Shown here: in pieces, positions 42,705 to 51,064 of the stretch
How the letters are laid out: each line of letters begins with the position of its first letter
How positions within the stretch are numbered: position 1 is the first letter of the stretch
From: Paraburkholderia tropica
Lineage (GTDB): Bacteria > Pseudomonadota > Gammaproteobacteria > Burkholderiales > Burkholderiaceae
DNA length: 64,000 nucleotides
Direction of reading: 5' to 3'
Assembly (NCBI RefSeq): GCF_900109265.1
Contig: NZ_FNZM01000007.1
Span: 1 to 64,000, forward strand
The notes under the pieces: model-generated
What the model was told of the DNA's origin: nothing
The model's database searches: none
What the model saw: the letters and a program-made list of their open reading frames with translations, nothing else
Program-made: the position numbers and the translations under genes

Positions 42705-42722
42705 ACCTAACGTTTGTTAGGT
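42705..42722. promoter_or_regulatory. TetR operator palindrome
   Basis: ACCTAAC-GTTT-GTTAGGT is a perfect 7+7 inverted repeat between the divergent GST and TetR genes, of the TAAC/GTTA type common for TetR repressors. Confidence 0.75.
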
Positions 42723-42782
42723 TTACGATAGAGAGTACAATGCGGCTTGTCAACGGGCATTTCGGATTGCGGAGGCAGGGTG

Positions 42783-43358
42783 GTGAAGATCGATTCAGGC
42801 GCGAATTCGCGGGAGCGCATCCTGGCGGCGGCGACGCAGATTGCACAGGCGCACGGCTACGGTGGGCTGAATTTTCGCGATCTCGCCGAGGCGGTCGGCA
42901 TTCGGGCCGCGAGTATCTACCATCATTTCGAAAACAAGGCCGACCTCGGCGCGGCGGTCGCGCGGCGCTATTGGGAGGATTGCGCGGCGTCGCTGGAGGC
43001 GTCGCTGGCCAGCGCTGCCGAGCCGATCGATTGCCTGCGCCGTTATCCGGAAACCTTCCGCAAGGCGCTGAAGAACGACAATCGCATCTGCCTGTGCAGT
43101 TTCATGGCCGCCGAATCCGACGATCTGCCGGCAGTGGTGATGCAGGAGGTCAAGACCTTCGCGGACGTGAACGTGGCATGGCTCGGCAAGGTGCTCACCG
43201 CTGCACGCGTGGTCAGTCCCGCCGAGAGCGAGGCGCGCGCCCGCGCCATTTTTGCGGCCATCGCCGGGGCGCAATTGATTGCCCGCAGTCGCGGCGATAT
43301 TGCCGTGTACGACGACCTGATCGCGAGTTATCGCGCCGCGGGTTTATTGCCTCGGTAA
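42783..43358 (+). CDS. TetR-family transcriptional repressor
   Basis: This protein of 191 residues has an N-terminal HTH: NSRERILAAATQIAQAHGY, FRDLAEAVGIRAASIYHHFE and NKADLGAAV. The C-terminal ligand-binding domain holds LCSFMAAESDDLP, as in the AcuR/NemR-like groups that sense electrophiles. Tandem GTG codons at 42780 and 42783 follow GGAGG; the second has better spacing and was chosen. A nearby perfect palindrome is the likely operator, controlling itself and the divergent GST gene. Confidence 0.88.
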   Translation: MKIDSGANSRERILAAATQIAQAHGYGGLNFRDLAEAVGIRAASIYHHFENKADLGAAVARRYWEDCAASLEASLASAAEPIDCLRRYPETFRKALKNDNRICLCSFMAAESDDLPAVVMQEVKTFADVNVAWLGKVLTAARVVSPAESEARARAIFAAIAGAQLIARSRGDIAVYDDLIASYRAAGLLPR

Positions 43359-43360
43359 TT

Positions 43361-43391
43361 GCCCGTGTAATAGCGTGCCCGTGTAATAGCG
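43361..43391. repeat. Two-copy 16-bp tandem repeat
   Basis: GCCCGTGTAATAGCG occurs at 43361-43375 and again at 43377-43391, immediately after the TetR stop codon and up to the 3' end of soxR. A recent short duplication. Confidence 0.6.
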
Positions 43392-43394
43392 CTT

Positions 43395-43880
43395 TTATTT
43401 TTTCTTCGCGTCGATATCTTCGGCCAGCACGGCGCGCGACGTATCGCCCATCAGATAGCGCGCGCCGCTGCCGCGACGACGCGCGACGTCGTCCGGATTG
43501 TAGAGCGAGCACGATTTCAGCGAGAGGCAACCGCAGCCCACGCAGGACGCCAGCTGATCGCGCAAGGCGATGAGCCCGTCGATGCGTTCCTGAATGAGGG
43601 GCTGCCACGCACGCGAGAGACGCGTCCAGTCCGCTTTCGTGGGCGTGCGCTGATTGGGCAGCGCGTCGAGCGCCGACCGGATGTCCGCGAGATTCAGGCC
43701 AACGGCCTGCGCCGCGCGGATAAAACCCACCCGACGCAGCATGTCCCGTCGATACAGTCGGTGCCCACCGCCCGTGCGCGTGCTGCTGATCAGCCCTTGA
43801 TCTTCATAGAAGCGGATCGCGCTGGCCGCTACGCCGGCGCGCTTCGCCAGTTCGCCAATCGTAAGCGTTGTTTCGGTCAT
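43395..43880 (-). CDS. soxR: Redox-sensitive transcriptional activator SoxR
   Basis: This 161-residue MerR-family protein has the HTH TIGELAKRAGVAASAIRFYE and a C-terminal [2Fe-2S] site Cys-x2-Cys-x-Cys-x5-Cys in CVGCGCLSLKSC, identical in spacing to E. coli SoxR. When the cluster is oxidised by redox-cycling compounds it activates promoters with long spacers. No soxS is present; in non-enteric bacteria SoxR controls its targets directly. A SoxR box stands in the 85-bp gap to the divergent questin-oxidase-like gene, the probable target. Confidence 0.95.
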   Translation of the reverse strand: MTETTLTIGELAKRAGVAASAIRFYEDQGLISSTRTGGGHRLYRRDMLRRVGFIRAAQAVGLNLADIRSALDALPNQRTPTKADWTRLSRAWQPLIQERIDGLIALRDQLASCVGCGCLSLKSCSLYNPDDVARRRGSGARYLMGDTSRAVLAEDIDAKKK

Positions 43881-43901
43881 GCGTTTTCCGCGCGGAGTTT
43901 C

Positions 43902-43932
43902 TTGACTTCAAGTGTACTTGAACTTTGACAAT
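43902..43932 (+). promoter_or_regulatory. SoxR box within a 19-bp-spacer promoter
   Basis: TTCAAGT-GT-ACTTGAA (43907-43922) is a perfect dyad. It overlaps the end of a -35 TTGACT (43902-43907) and is followed by a weak -10 GACAAT (43927-43932). The spacer is 19 bp, the abnormal length of MerR/SoxR-activated promoters. It drives the plus-strand gene at 43966. Confidence 0.75.
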
Positions 43933-43965
43933 GCCATTTCCCTTCACGGTTCGAGAGACGTCCCC

Positions 43966-44970
43966 ATGCGCAGCGATTCTGTCCGCAGCACCTTGAACGC
44001 ATTGCTCGACGCCAATGCCCGCTTCGATCTCGGCGCGAAAGGCACGACCAATCATTGTCCGATGGCGCTCGTTGCGCTCGCGGAAATGGGCGCGTCGTCG
44101 GCGCGGCTCAGCGCGTTTTTCGACAGGTGGGCATCCACGTATGCATTGAGCGCGCCGCCGGTGGTGACGCGTATCGATCGGCGGGAATGGAAAACGCATC
44201 TGGGAACGCGCGCGGCATTCGGCGCATTGCGCCTGTGTTTTCTCGACTGGACCGCCGATACGGGTCCTGCGTCTGTTATCGCGAGTGTATTAAGCGAAGT
44301 GCGTTTCGCGCCTGCAACGCAGGCTTTTCATTCGATCATCCGGCTCGCGTATGGGATCGAAGCCGGGCATGCCGGCGAAATCGCATCGGGACTGGCGTCG
44401 TTGATTGCTTCGCATCTGCCGATCGATATTCGCGCCGACTCGAAACGTCGCGAGGCGGCAAGTATCGGCGAAGGATTCGATCAGGTCGGCGAGGCCTTTC
44501 GCGGCGTGTCGTTTGCGCAGAGCACGATTACCTCGCGCGTGCAGGCGGTTGCCGACGATCCGCGGTTTGCGTCGGCGGTTCTCGCGTTGCCGCTGCGCGC
44601 AGGCGTGCTCGATGAGATCGCGCGCGCGACTATCGACGCCTATTGGCGCAGGCCGGATTTCACGCTGCTGCACACGGTCACGGTAACGCGTGCGGCGCGC
44701 ATCGTCTTTGCGTTGCTGGACGCACGCCTCGTCGAGAAATTAATGCCGGACTTCTGGCTCGCGCTCTGCGCCGCTTACGCAACAGTTGGCGAACGCGTGC
44801 AAACGGACACGCGCGTCGTGGATCCTCATATCGAATGGCGCGACGTCTGCAAAAAAGCAATCGCATCCGACGACGATCACGTGATCAAAATGACCTACAC
44901 GTGTTGGTGCGAAGACCGGCGCGATCCCTCGCCGCTTTATCTTGCCTCGGCGGCGAGGCTGGTGTCGTAG
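43966..44970 (+). CDS. Questin oxidase-like (DUF4243) protein
   Basis: The 334-residue protein matches the questin-oxidase-like family: NHCPMALVALAEMGAS near the start, AFHSIIRLAYGIEAGHAGEIASGLA in the middle and LLHTVTVTRAARIV in the C-terminal half, with the family's spaced His residues. Fungal members carry out Baeyer-Villiger-type opening of anthraquinones. Bacterial members are mostly uncharacterised. The ATG at 43966 lies about 25 bases after the SoxR-type promoter; a longer in-frame start would lie inside it. Control by SoxR suggests a role against, or in turnover of, redox-cycling quinones. Confidence 0.82.
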   Translation: MRSDSVRSTLNALLDANARFDLGAKGTTNHCPMALVALAEMGASSARLSAFFDRWASTYALSAPPVVTRIDRREWKTHLGTRAAFGALRLCFLDWTADTGPASVIASVLSEVRFAPATQAFHSIIRLAYGIEAGHAGEIASGLASLIASHLPIDIRADSKRREAASIGEGFDQVGEAFRGVSFAQSTITSRVQAVADDPRFASAVLALPLRAGVLDEIARATIDAYWRRPDFTLLHTVTVTRAARIVFALLDARLVEKLMPDFWLALCAAYATVGERVQTDTRVVDPHIEWRDVCKKAIASDDDHVIKMTYTCWCEDRRDPSPLYLASAARLVS

Positions 44971-44993
44971 CGCAGCGCGATGCGCCGCCTTCC

Positions 44994-45887
44994 TCACGTA
45001 ATCAGTCGATGATCGATCAACAGCACGGCGAACAGAAGCGTCAGATAAATAATCGAATAGCGAAACATCGATTTCGCGAGCGCATCCGAATAGTGTCGAT
45101 ACAGACGCACGGCATACATGAGAAACGCCGCGCTCAAAATGATCGCGCAAATCAGATAGAGACTGCCGCTCATGCCGGTCAGCCAGGGCATGACCGCGAC
45201 GGCGCACAGCAGGATCGAATAAAGCAGGATTTGCAACTGCGTGAAGCGGATGCCGTGCGTGACCGGCAGCATCGGCAGACCGGATTTCCGATAATCTTCG
45301 CGGCGATACAGCGCGAGCGCCCAGAAGTGGGGCGGCGTCCAGACGAACACGATCAGCACGAGCAGCCAGGCGTCGGCGGGCAGCGTATTGGTGACGGCCG
45401 CCCAGCCGAGCGCGGGCGGCATCGCGCCCGACAAGCCGCCGATCACAATGTTTTGCGGCGTCGCGGGCTTGAGGATCGCGGTGTAGATCAGCGCATAGCC
45501 GATGAACGTCGCGATCGTGAGCCACATCGTGAACACATTGGTGCAGGTCGCCAGCAGGAACGCGCCCGCTGCGCCGAGCGTGAGCGAAAACACCGCGATT
45601 TCGGCGGGCGCGATCGCGCCTTGCGCGGAGGCGCGATGACGCGTGCGATTCATGCGTGCGTCGATCTTCAGTTCGAGCAGGCAGTTGAACGCGAACGCCG
45701 CGCCCGCGAGCAGCCAGATGCCCAGCGTGCCGCCCACGAGCACGCGCCACGGCACCGATCCCGGCGTCGACAGAAACATGCCGATGACGGCGGAGAAAAC
45801 GGCGAGGTTGGCGATGCGGGGCTTCGTGAGTGCGAGGAACTGCGAAAAGCGGGTCGGAGGGCGTTGGGCGATTGATTCAGATTGCAT
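44994..45887 (-). CDS. ctaB: Protoheme IX farnesyltransferase (heme O synthase)
   Basis: This protein of 297 residues has seven to nine TM segments. TKPRIANL opens the UbiA fold, and the first prenyl-diphosphate motif reads [15 protein letters not shown], with Glu where most homologues have the first Asp. The second motif is [17 protein letters not shown]. It transfers a farnesyl group to heme B for terminal oxidases. No cox or cyo genes are adjacent, so this is a stand-alone and possibly second copy. An alternative name is cyoE. Confidence 0.92.
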   Translation of the reverse strand: MQSESIAQRPPTRFSQFLALTKPRIANLAVFSAVIGMFLSTPGSVPWRVLVGGTLGIWLLAGAAFAFNCLLELKIDARMNRTRHRASAQGAIAPAEIAVFSLTLGAAGAFLLATCTNVFTMWLTIATFIGYALIYTAILKPATPQNIVIGGLSGAMPPALGWAAVTNTLPADAWLLVLIVFVWTPPHFWALALYRREDYRKSGLPMLPVTHGIRFTQLQILLYSILLCAVAVMPWLTGMSGSLYLICAIILSAAFLMYAVRLYRHYSDALAKSMFRYSIIYLTLLFAVLLIDHRLIT

Positions 45888-46216
45888 AGGCGTGGTGTCG
45901 ACTTCGGCGCGGGTTCGCTTCGAGTTGCGGGTTCGGGACGCGCGGGCGGTCAGGGTCAGGAGGGTTCGGCGACGGCATCGCGATCAATCCTGAAATAGTA
46001 AGGAAGGCCGTCTCAAAAGTCTGCCGATGTGCTTTACGCTTGATATTCATCATGCTCAGGCATTGTTGTGGCCGAAAAAGATGAGCAGTTTTGTCGCAGT
46101 CGAAGAAAGCCGCACGAAACGCTCAAGTCCCGTCACGCTCCTGCCGATATGCCGTTTGGCCGCCTGCGCGTCGCAGGCCGCTCCCGTTTTATTTCCGCAG
46201 CGCACATTCGAACAAC
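45888..46216. other. Intergenic region without a recognised gene
   Basis: This 329-bp gap separates the divergent ctaB and exported-protein genes. I see no conserved frame; the in-frame extension of the downstream gene (from 46091) has a basic, non-coding-like composition. It presumably contains both promoters. No strong hairpin was seen. Confidence 0.4.
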
Positions 46217-47608
46217 ATGAAGCTAAAGACCAGACTTTCCGGGGCGATGTTGATTTTCACGGCGTTCAGCGCCCACGCGCTGGACATGCGCAGTGCGCAA
46301 CCCGCCGCGCCGATATCGGCATCGGAAACGCAGGCCACGCCGACGATTGCCCAGGCCGCCCTGGCCCAGGAGCGTCTGCGCCAGATGCTCGTCAAGAACG
46401 GATTCGATCCGGACTCGCCGAAGGGCCAGTCGATGATGAAGTTCTTCGCGCGGCTCGCCACCGACGAAGCTTTCCGCGTCAAGTTCACCCAGTTCACGAA
46501 AGCGGGCGACCCGTTCGGCGGCCAGTTGTCGCCCGACGACCGCGTGCGCGTGCTGCGCCTGTTGAGTCACCTGGCGCAGGGTCCGAAGAACGACTGCGCC
46601 GTGTTGCAGGCCGACGGGAAGAACTTCATCGTGCTGGCGAACGCGCTCTCCCCGCAGGGTCTCCAGGATCTGCTCGACGCCTTCGAAATCATTGTCGCCG
46701 ACGACGAGGGCACATCGAGCGACGAACACTACACGCTCGCGGAGCTACTCGACGCCGAAGCCGAAGTCGAATCGGTCCTCGACGCCAAATTGACAGTGCA
46801 GCCCGATGTGAAGGAACAGGCCGCCATTTGCCAGGTGATGGGCAGCGGCCTCGACGCAATCAACGACTTGCCTGGCGCATCGCGTGAGCGCGCGACCTAC
46901 GCGATCTTCCATATGCTGGGCAGCAAGACGTCGCCGCGCGCGAGCGTGCAGGCCGACCCGTTCGCCTACCTCGACGACATGTTCGACGAGCGGCGCATGC
47001 CCGACGCCCTGCGCGGCAAACTGCCCGCGAACGGCAGCCATCCGATGCCGTACTCGCGCCTCGTGATCGACGGCGAATGGCGGCATCAGTCGACGCCCAA
47101 CCAGCCGTCGCCGTTCACGGACACATACGTGAACCGCCGCAACAACGGCGTCGTGGCCGAAGTGGTGACACCGGTCGTCACGAGCGGTTCGCCGGGCTGG
47201 TCGCACTTCTACCTGAGCTACGGCGTTCAGGATCTGCTGACGCAAAACGTCGGCACGCGCGTACTCACGCGCCTCGGCACGCTCAAGGACGGCGCGGCCA
47301 TCGATGCCGCGAGCCGGCCGATGCTCGAAGGGCGCACGCTGGAGATGCCCGTGCCGCTGCCGTCGGAGGACGGCGAGACCGCGCGCTCCTGCCAGGTCGG
47401 CAAGACGGTGCCCGCCTCGACGATCTTCAGGACGTTCGAAGGCGATGCCGTCGATCTGCACTGCCAGTACGTGACGAAGAAGGGGAAGACGACTCGCTAC
47501 GATGCCGCGCTGCTGATGAGCTACGGCATTCAGTTGTGGAAGTCGTACGACAGCGAAGACGGCCACACCGACGTGGTCATCCGGAACGTGACGATCCAGC
47601 AACCATGA
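46217..47608 (+). CDS. Exported protein of unknown function, coupled to a Sel1-repeat protein
   Basis: This 463-residue protein has a Sec signal peptide (MKLKTRLSGAMLIFTAFSAHA, about 21 residues). The mature part begins with a helical region (AALAQERLRQMLVKNGFDPD) and continues with an acidic segment and a mixed domain with few cysteines (DCAVLQ, SCQVG, DLHCQY). I know no family for it. The ATG at 46217 gives a clean signal peptide; the longer frame from 46091 does not. Its stop overlaps the start of the Sel1 gene (ATGA), so the two products are probably made in fixed proportion and may act together in the envelope. Confidence 0.75.
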   Translation: MKLKTRLSGAMLIFTAFSAHALDMRSAQPAAPISASETQATPTIAQAALAQERLRQMLVKNGFDPDSPKGQSMMKFFARLATDEAFRVKFTQFTKAGDPFGGQLSPDDRVRVLRLLSHLAQGPKNDCAVLQADGKNFIVLANALSPQGLQDLLDAFEIIVADDEGTSSDEHYTLAELLDAEAEVESVLDAKLTVQPDVKEQAAICQVMGSGLDAINDLPGASRERATYAIFHMLGSKTSPRASVQADPFAYLDDMFDERRMPDALRGKLPANGSHPMPYSRLVIDGEWRHQSTPNQPSPFTDTYVNRRNNGVVAEVVTPVVTSGSPGWSHFYLSYGVQDLLTQNVGTRVLTRLGTLKDGAAIDAASRPMLEGRTLEMPVPLPSEDGETARSCQVGKTVPASTIFRTFEGDAVDLHCQYVTKKGKTTRYDAALLMSYGIQLWKSYDSEDGHTDVVIRNVTIQQP

Positions 47609-50526
47609 AGGCGCGACGATTGAGACGTAAAGCGGCGCGCCGCGAAGCGGGTGCGTTGGGGCTGACTGCGCTTTTTGCTGCGGTCGCCGCATTGGCCACG
47701 TTCGCCGGTCAGCCCGGCACGGCGGCGGCGTTGCCCGCGCCGCCGCGCGCGGCGTCGGCGGCGTGGCTGGCGGGCAGCGGTTTTCCGGCGCTCGATGCCG
47801 TGCGGGTGGTCGACGATCCCACCACGCCTTGCGTGCTGATGCTCGACTATCGCGCCTGGGCGGCGTCGCTGTTCGACAAGCCGAAGGACGAGCGCGCGCG
47901 CTGCATGCTCGAGGCGGCGAACGGCAATCTGTCCGCGCGGGCGATCTACGGCCAGATGGTGGCCTACGGTTACGGCGGACCGCGCGAGACCGATCGCGGT
48001 CTCGCGATGCTCGAATCGGCGGCGCTCGACGGCTCGGTGCTCGCGCGCCGCATGCTCGGCAATCTTTATCGCGACGGCAGCGTGGTGCCCGCGGATCTGC
48101 CAGGCGCGCGCCGCTGGTTCGAATCCGCCGCTGCGCAGGGCGATGCGATTTCAGCCGACGTGCTCGGCGCGATGAGCGCGAACGGCGAAGGCCAGCCCGT
48201 CGACAACGAAAAAGCGTATCGCTACTTCGTGCAGGCCGCGGAAGCAGGCTCGGCGAACGGCGCGGCCAACGCGGCGCAATTCGCCGCCATCGGGCGCGGC
48301 GTGCCGCGCGATCCCGAACTCGCGGCTTCGTGGATGATCCGCGGCGCAACCGGCGGCGATCCGCTCGCGCAACTGCTGCTCGGCCTCGCGCTGCTGCAGG
48401 GCAACGGCGTGCCGCGTAACCCCGAAAACGGCGTGGGATGGCTGCGCGAAGCCGTGCGTCAAGGCAACGTCGGCGCCGAGGCGGTGCTGGGCGATGCGTA
48501 TCTGAGCGGCGTCGGCGTGCCGCGCGATGCGCGCCGCGGCTTCGAACTGATGGCGCGCGCGGCGGCTAGCGGCTCGGTCTACGCGCAGCGCCGCATGGGC
48601 AATCTTTACGCGGCCGGAACGGGCGTCACGAAGAATCTCGCGCAGGCGCGCGCGTGGTATCGCAAGGCCGCGCTCGAAGGCGATGCCGCCGCGCGCTTCG
48701 CCCTGTCGAATCTCTATCGCACGGGCGGCGGTGGTCCCGTCGATCTGGACGCGGCCAACGGCTGGATGCGCGGTGCGGCCGAGGCGGGGCTGGCGACGGC
48801 GCAGAACGACCTCGGCGTGATGTTGCGCGAAGGCTGGGGCACGCACAAAGACCCGGCCGAAGCGCGCGTCTGGTTCGAGAAAGCGCGCGCGCAAGGGCTG
48901 GGCGTGGCGTCGCTGAATCTCGCGATCTATGCCGCGCGCGGCGTGGGCGAGCCGGTCGATTTCGCGAAGGCGTACCGGCTCGCGAGCGAGGGCGCGGAGC
49001 GCGGCAACGCGGATGCGGTGGTCTCGGCGGCCGCGCTGGCATGGATCGGGCGAGGCACGCCCGTCGACAAGGCGCGCGCGATGGCCTGGTATCGCGAGGC
49101 GGCGGATCAGGGCAACGTCGAGGCCGCGCGCTGGATCGGCAATCAATATCTCGCGGGCGCCGCGGTGCCGCGCGACGAGGCGCTCGGCCTGCACTATCTC
49201 GTGCTCGCGGCGGACGCGGGCGATGCGGCGGCCAGCGTCTCGCTGGGCGCTTATCTGGCGCAGCATCGGCAGACCGCGTCGGGCAAGACGGGCGTCGAAT
49301 GGCTCGAAGCCGCCGCGAAGCGCCGCGTGCCCGCCGCCTACGGCGCGCTGGGCTACACGTACGCCTACGCAAACGGCGGCGCGGTCAAGCCGGACCCGGC
49401 CGCCGCGCTGAACTGGTTCTCGCAGGGCGCGCGGCTCGGCGATCCGGCTTCGCTGGCCGGGCTTTGCAGTCTGTACGCGTACGGCGGTGACGGCGTGGAC
49501 CGCCGCCCCGATTTTGCGGCGCGCTGGTGTCAGGACGCGTCGCGCGGCGGCAATGCGTTCGCGATGAAAATTCTCGCCGATGCGGACAACCGCATCGCCA
49601 GCGACACCAACCGCGCGTACTGGCAGTGGAAACTCGCGGCACAGGGCGATCCGAAATATCAGTCGATGCTCGGCGACAGCTACGATCTCGGCGATGGCGT
49701 CGCGCCCGATCTCTCGGCGGCGACGTACTGGTTCCGGCACGCGGCGGAGCAGGGCAATGCATCGGCGCAAGGCTCGCTGGCGTGGCATCTGCTGACGGGA
49801 CTCGGCGGCCGTGCGGATGCCTACGAGGCGTTCGCGTGGGCGTCGAAAGCCGCGCCCGCGGATGCGGAAGCCAAGCGGATGCTGGGCGTCGACTATGCGT
49901 ACGGACGCGGCGTCGATCGTGATCCGGCGGCGGCCCGCGTCTGGCTCGAAAAGTCGATGGCGGCCGGCGACGACTGGGCGGCCAGCGACCTCGCGACCTG
50001 GTACGAAATCGGGCCGCGCGCGCTGCGTGATCCGGCGCGCGCGCGGCAACTGCATCAGCGCGGCGCGCGCGGCGGCGCGGAGCAATCGCAGATCGCGCTC
50101 GCCTTGCAGGCGCTCGCGGCGGGCAACGAAACGCGCCTCGGCAACGACGAGCGGCGCTGGCTGGTGCCGGCGGACGCGGCCGCGAGTCTCTGGCGCGAGG
50201 ACGGTCTCGCGCCCGCCGGTGCGCGGCGTCAGCGCTGGGATGGCTTGTCGAGTCTGAACGAGGCGCTGCTCGGCAATCCGCTGATGCAGTACGACATCGG
50301 CATGCGCTTTCTGACCGGCAATGGCGTCCCGCGCGATCGCGCGCTCGGCGCGGCGTGGATCGCTCGCGCGCGAACGGGCTTCGAGGCGCGTGACGGCGTC
50401 CCGGCGTACGCCGCTGCCATCCGCATCGTGGAGGCGCGACTGTCCGAACGCATGGGCGACGACGAGAAGCAACGCGCTCGCGAGATCGCCGCGAATCTGA
50501 ATGCGACGGTAAGCGAGCTGCCTTGA
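47605..50526 (+). CDS. Large Sel1-like repeat (SLR) protein
   Basis: This 973-residue protein has an N-terminal signal-like segment (about residues 15-40, GLTALFAAVAALATFAG). More than 20 Sel1-like repeats of about 36 residues follow, each of the form A-x2-G-x2-A-x2-L-G-x2-Y-x2-G-x-G-V-x2-D-x2-A-x-x-W (examples GNLYRDGSVVPADLPGARRW and LGDAYLSGVGVPRDARRGFE). Such solenoids are protein-binding scaffolds. Arg and Ala dominate, and there is no enzyme domain. It overlaps the preceding gene by four bases. It is probably periplasmic or membrane-anchored and a partner of the upstream exported protein. Confidence 0.88.
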   Translation: MKARRLRRKAARREAGALGLTALFAAVAALATFAGQPGTAAALPAPPRAASAAWLAGSGFPALDAVRVVDDPTTPCVLMLDYRAWAASLFDKPKDERARCMLEAANGNLSARAIYGQMVAYGYGGPRETDRGLAMLESAALDGSVLARRMLGNLYRDGSVVPADLPGARRWFESAAAQGDAISADVLGAMSANGEGQPVDNEKAYRYFVQAAEAGSANGAANAAQFAAIGRGVPRDPELAASWMIRGATGGDPLAQLLLGLALLQGNGVPRNPENGVGWLREAVRQGNVGAEAVLGDAYLSGVGVPRDARRGFELMARAAASGSVYAQRRMGNLYAAGTGVTKNLAQARAWYRKAALEGDAAARFALSNLYRTGGGGPVDLDAANGWMRGAAEAGLATAQNDLGVMLREGWGTHKDPAEARVWFEKARAQGLGVASLNLAIYAARGVGEPVDFAKAYRLASEGAERGNADAVVSAAALAWIGRGTPVDKARAMAWYREAADQGNVEAARWIGNQYLAGAAVPRDEALGLHYLVLAADAGDAAASVSLGAYLAQHRQTASGKTGVEWLEAAAKRRVPAAYGALGYTYAYANGGAVKPDPAAALNWFSQGARLGDPASLAGLCSLYAYGGDGVDRRPDFAARWCQDASRGGNAFAMKILADADNRIASDTNRAYWQWKLAAQGDPKYQSMLGDSYDLGDGVAPDLSAATYWFRHAAEQGNASAQGSLAWHLLTGLGGRADAYEAFAWASKAAPADAEAKRMLGVDYAYGRGVDRDPAAARVWLEKSMAAGDDWAASDLATWYEIGPRALRDPARARQLHQRGARGGAEQSQIALALQALAAGNETRLGNDERRWLVPADAAASLWREDGLAPAGARRQRWDGLSSLNEALLGNPLMQYDIGMRFLTGNGVPRDRALGAAWIARARTGFEARDGVPAYAAAIRIVEARLSERMGDDEKQRAREIAANLNATVSELP

Positions 50527-50535
50527 GGTGACGGC

Positions 50536-50874
50536 CTACGCGCCGCCGCTGCTGAAGTTCAGCAAGACGATGCCCGAAATCGCCGTCACGAGCCCGATGG
50601 CTTTGACGGCGCTCACCGATTCGCCAAACCACAGCATGCCGATGATCGCCGTGAGGGCCGCGCTGCTGCCGGCCCACGCAGCGTAAGCCATGCCCATTTC
50701 GATGCTTTTCGTCGCGACCGCCATCAGATAGATGGCCACGGCATAGCACGCGATAGTCAATATCGACGGAAAAAGGCGGCTGAAACCGGCGGATAAATTG
50801 AGTGCTACGGTGCCGAGCGCTTCAGCGGCGACACTTGCAGCAAGGATGAGCCAGGCGGCTTGAGTGGAGGGCAT
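50536..50874 (-). CDS. Small multidrug resistance (SMR/EmrE-type) transporter
   Basis: This 112-residue protein has four TM segments. The essential membrane Glu is in AEALGTVALNLS (TM1), and GMAYAAWAGSSAALTAIIG (TM3) matches EmrE's GIAYAIW region. It works as a dual-topology dimer that exchanges protons for cationic drugs or guanidinium-like compounds. Convergent with the Sel1 gene and apparently monocistronic. Confidence 0.9.
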   Translation of the reverse strand: MPSTQAAWLILAASVAAEALGTVALNLSAGFSRLFPSILTIACYAVAIYLMAVATKSIEMGMAYAAWAGSSAALTAIIGMLWFGESVSAVKAIGLVTAISGIVLLNFSSGGA

Positions 50875-51064
50875 ACCCGTACCTCGCCAACTCCACGTTT
50901 ATACCGAACGTTAGAGCAAGCGGAGAGGACGGTACCCCAAGACGAAAAAATACTCGCAAAACAGCGCCCCGTTGTCAACGTCATCAACGGGATTCGATGG
51001 CGATGGGGCGCTCAGGCAAGCATGCTTTGCTTTCCGAATCTTTCCGCCGATTCCGGCGACACGA

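Noticed and set aside
46745..48349. 534-codon minus-strand frame across the exported-protein and Sel1 genes
   Set aside because: Arg/Pro/Ser-rich shadow of two convincing plus-strand genes with overlapping start and stop.
48151..50472. 773-codon minus-strand frame opposite the Sel1 gene
   Set aside because: Its length comes from the lack of AT-rich stops in a GC-rich repeat gene; the plus strand shows regular Sel1 repeats.
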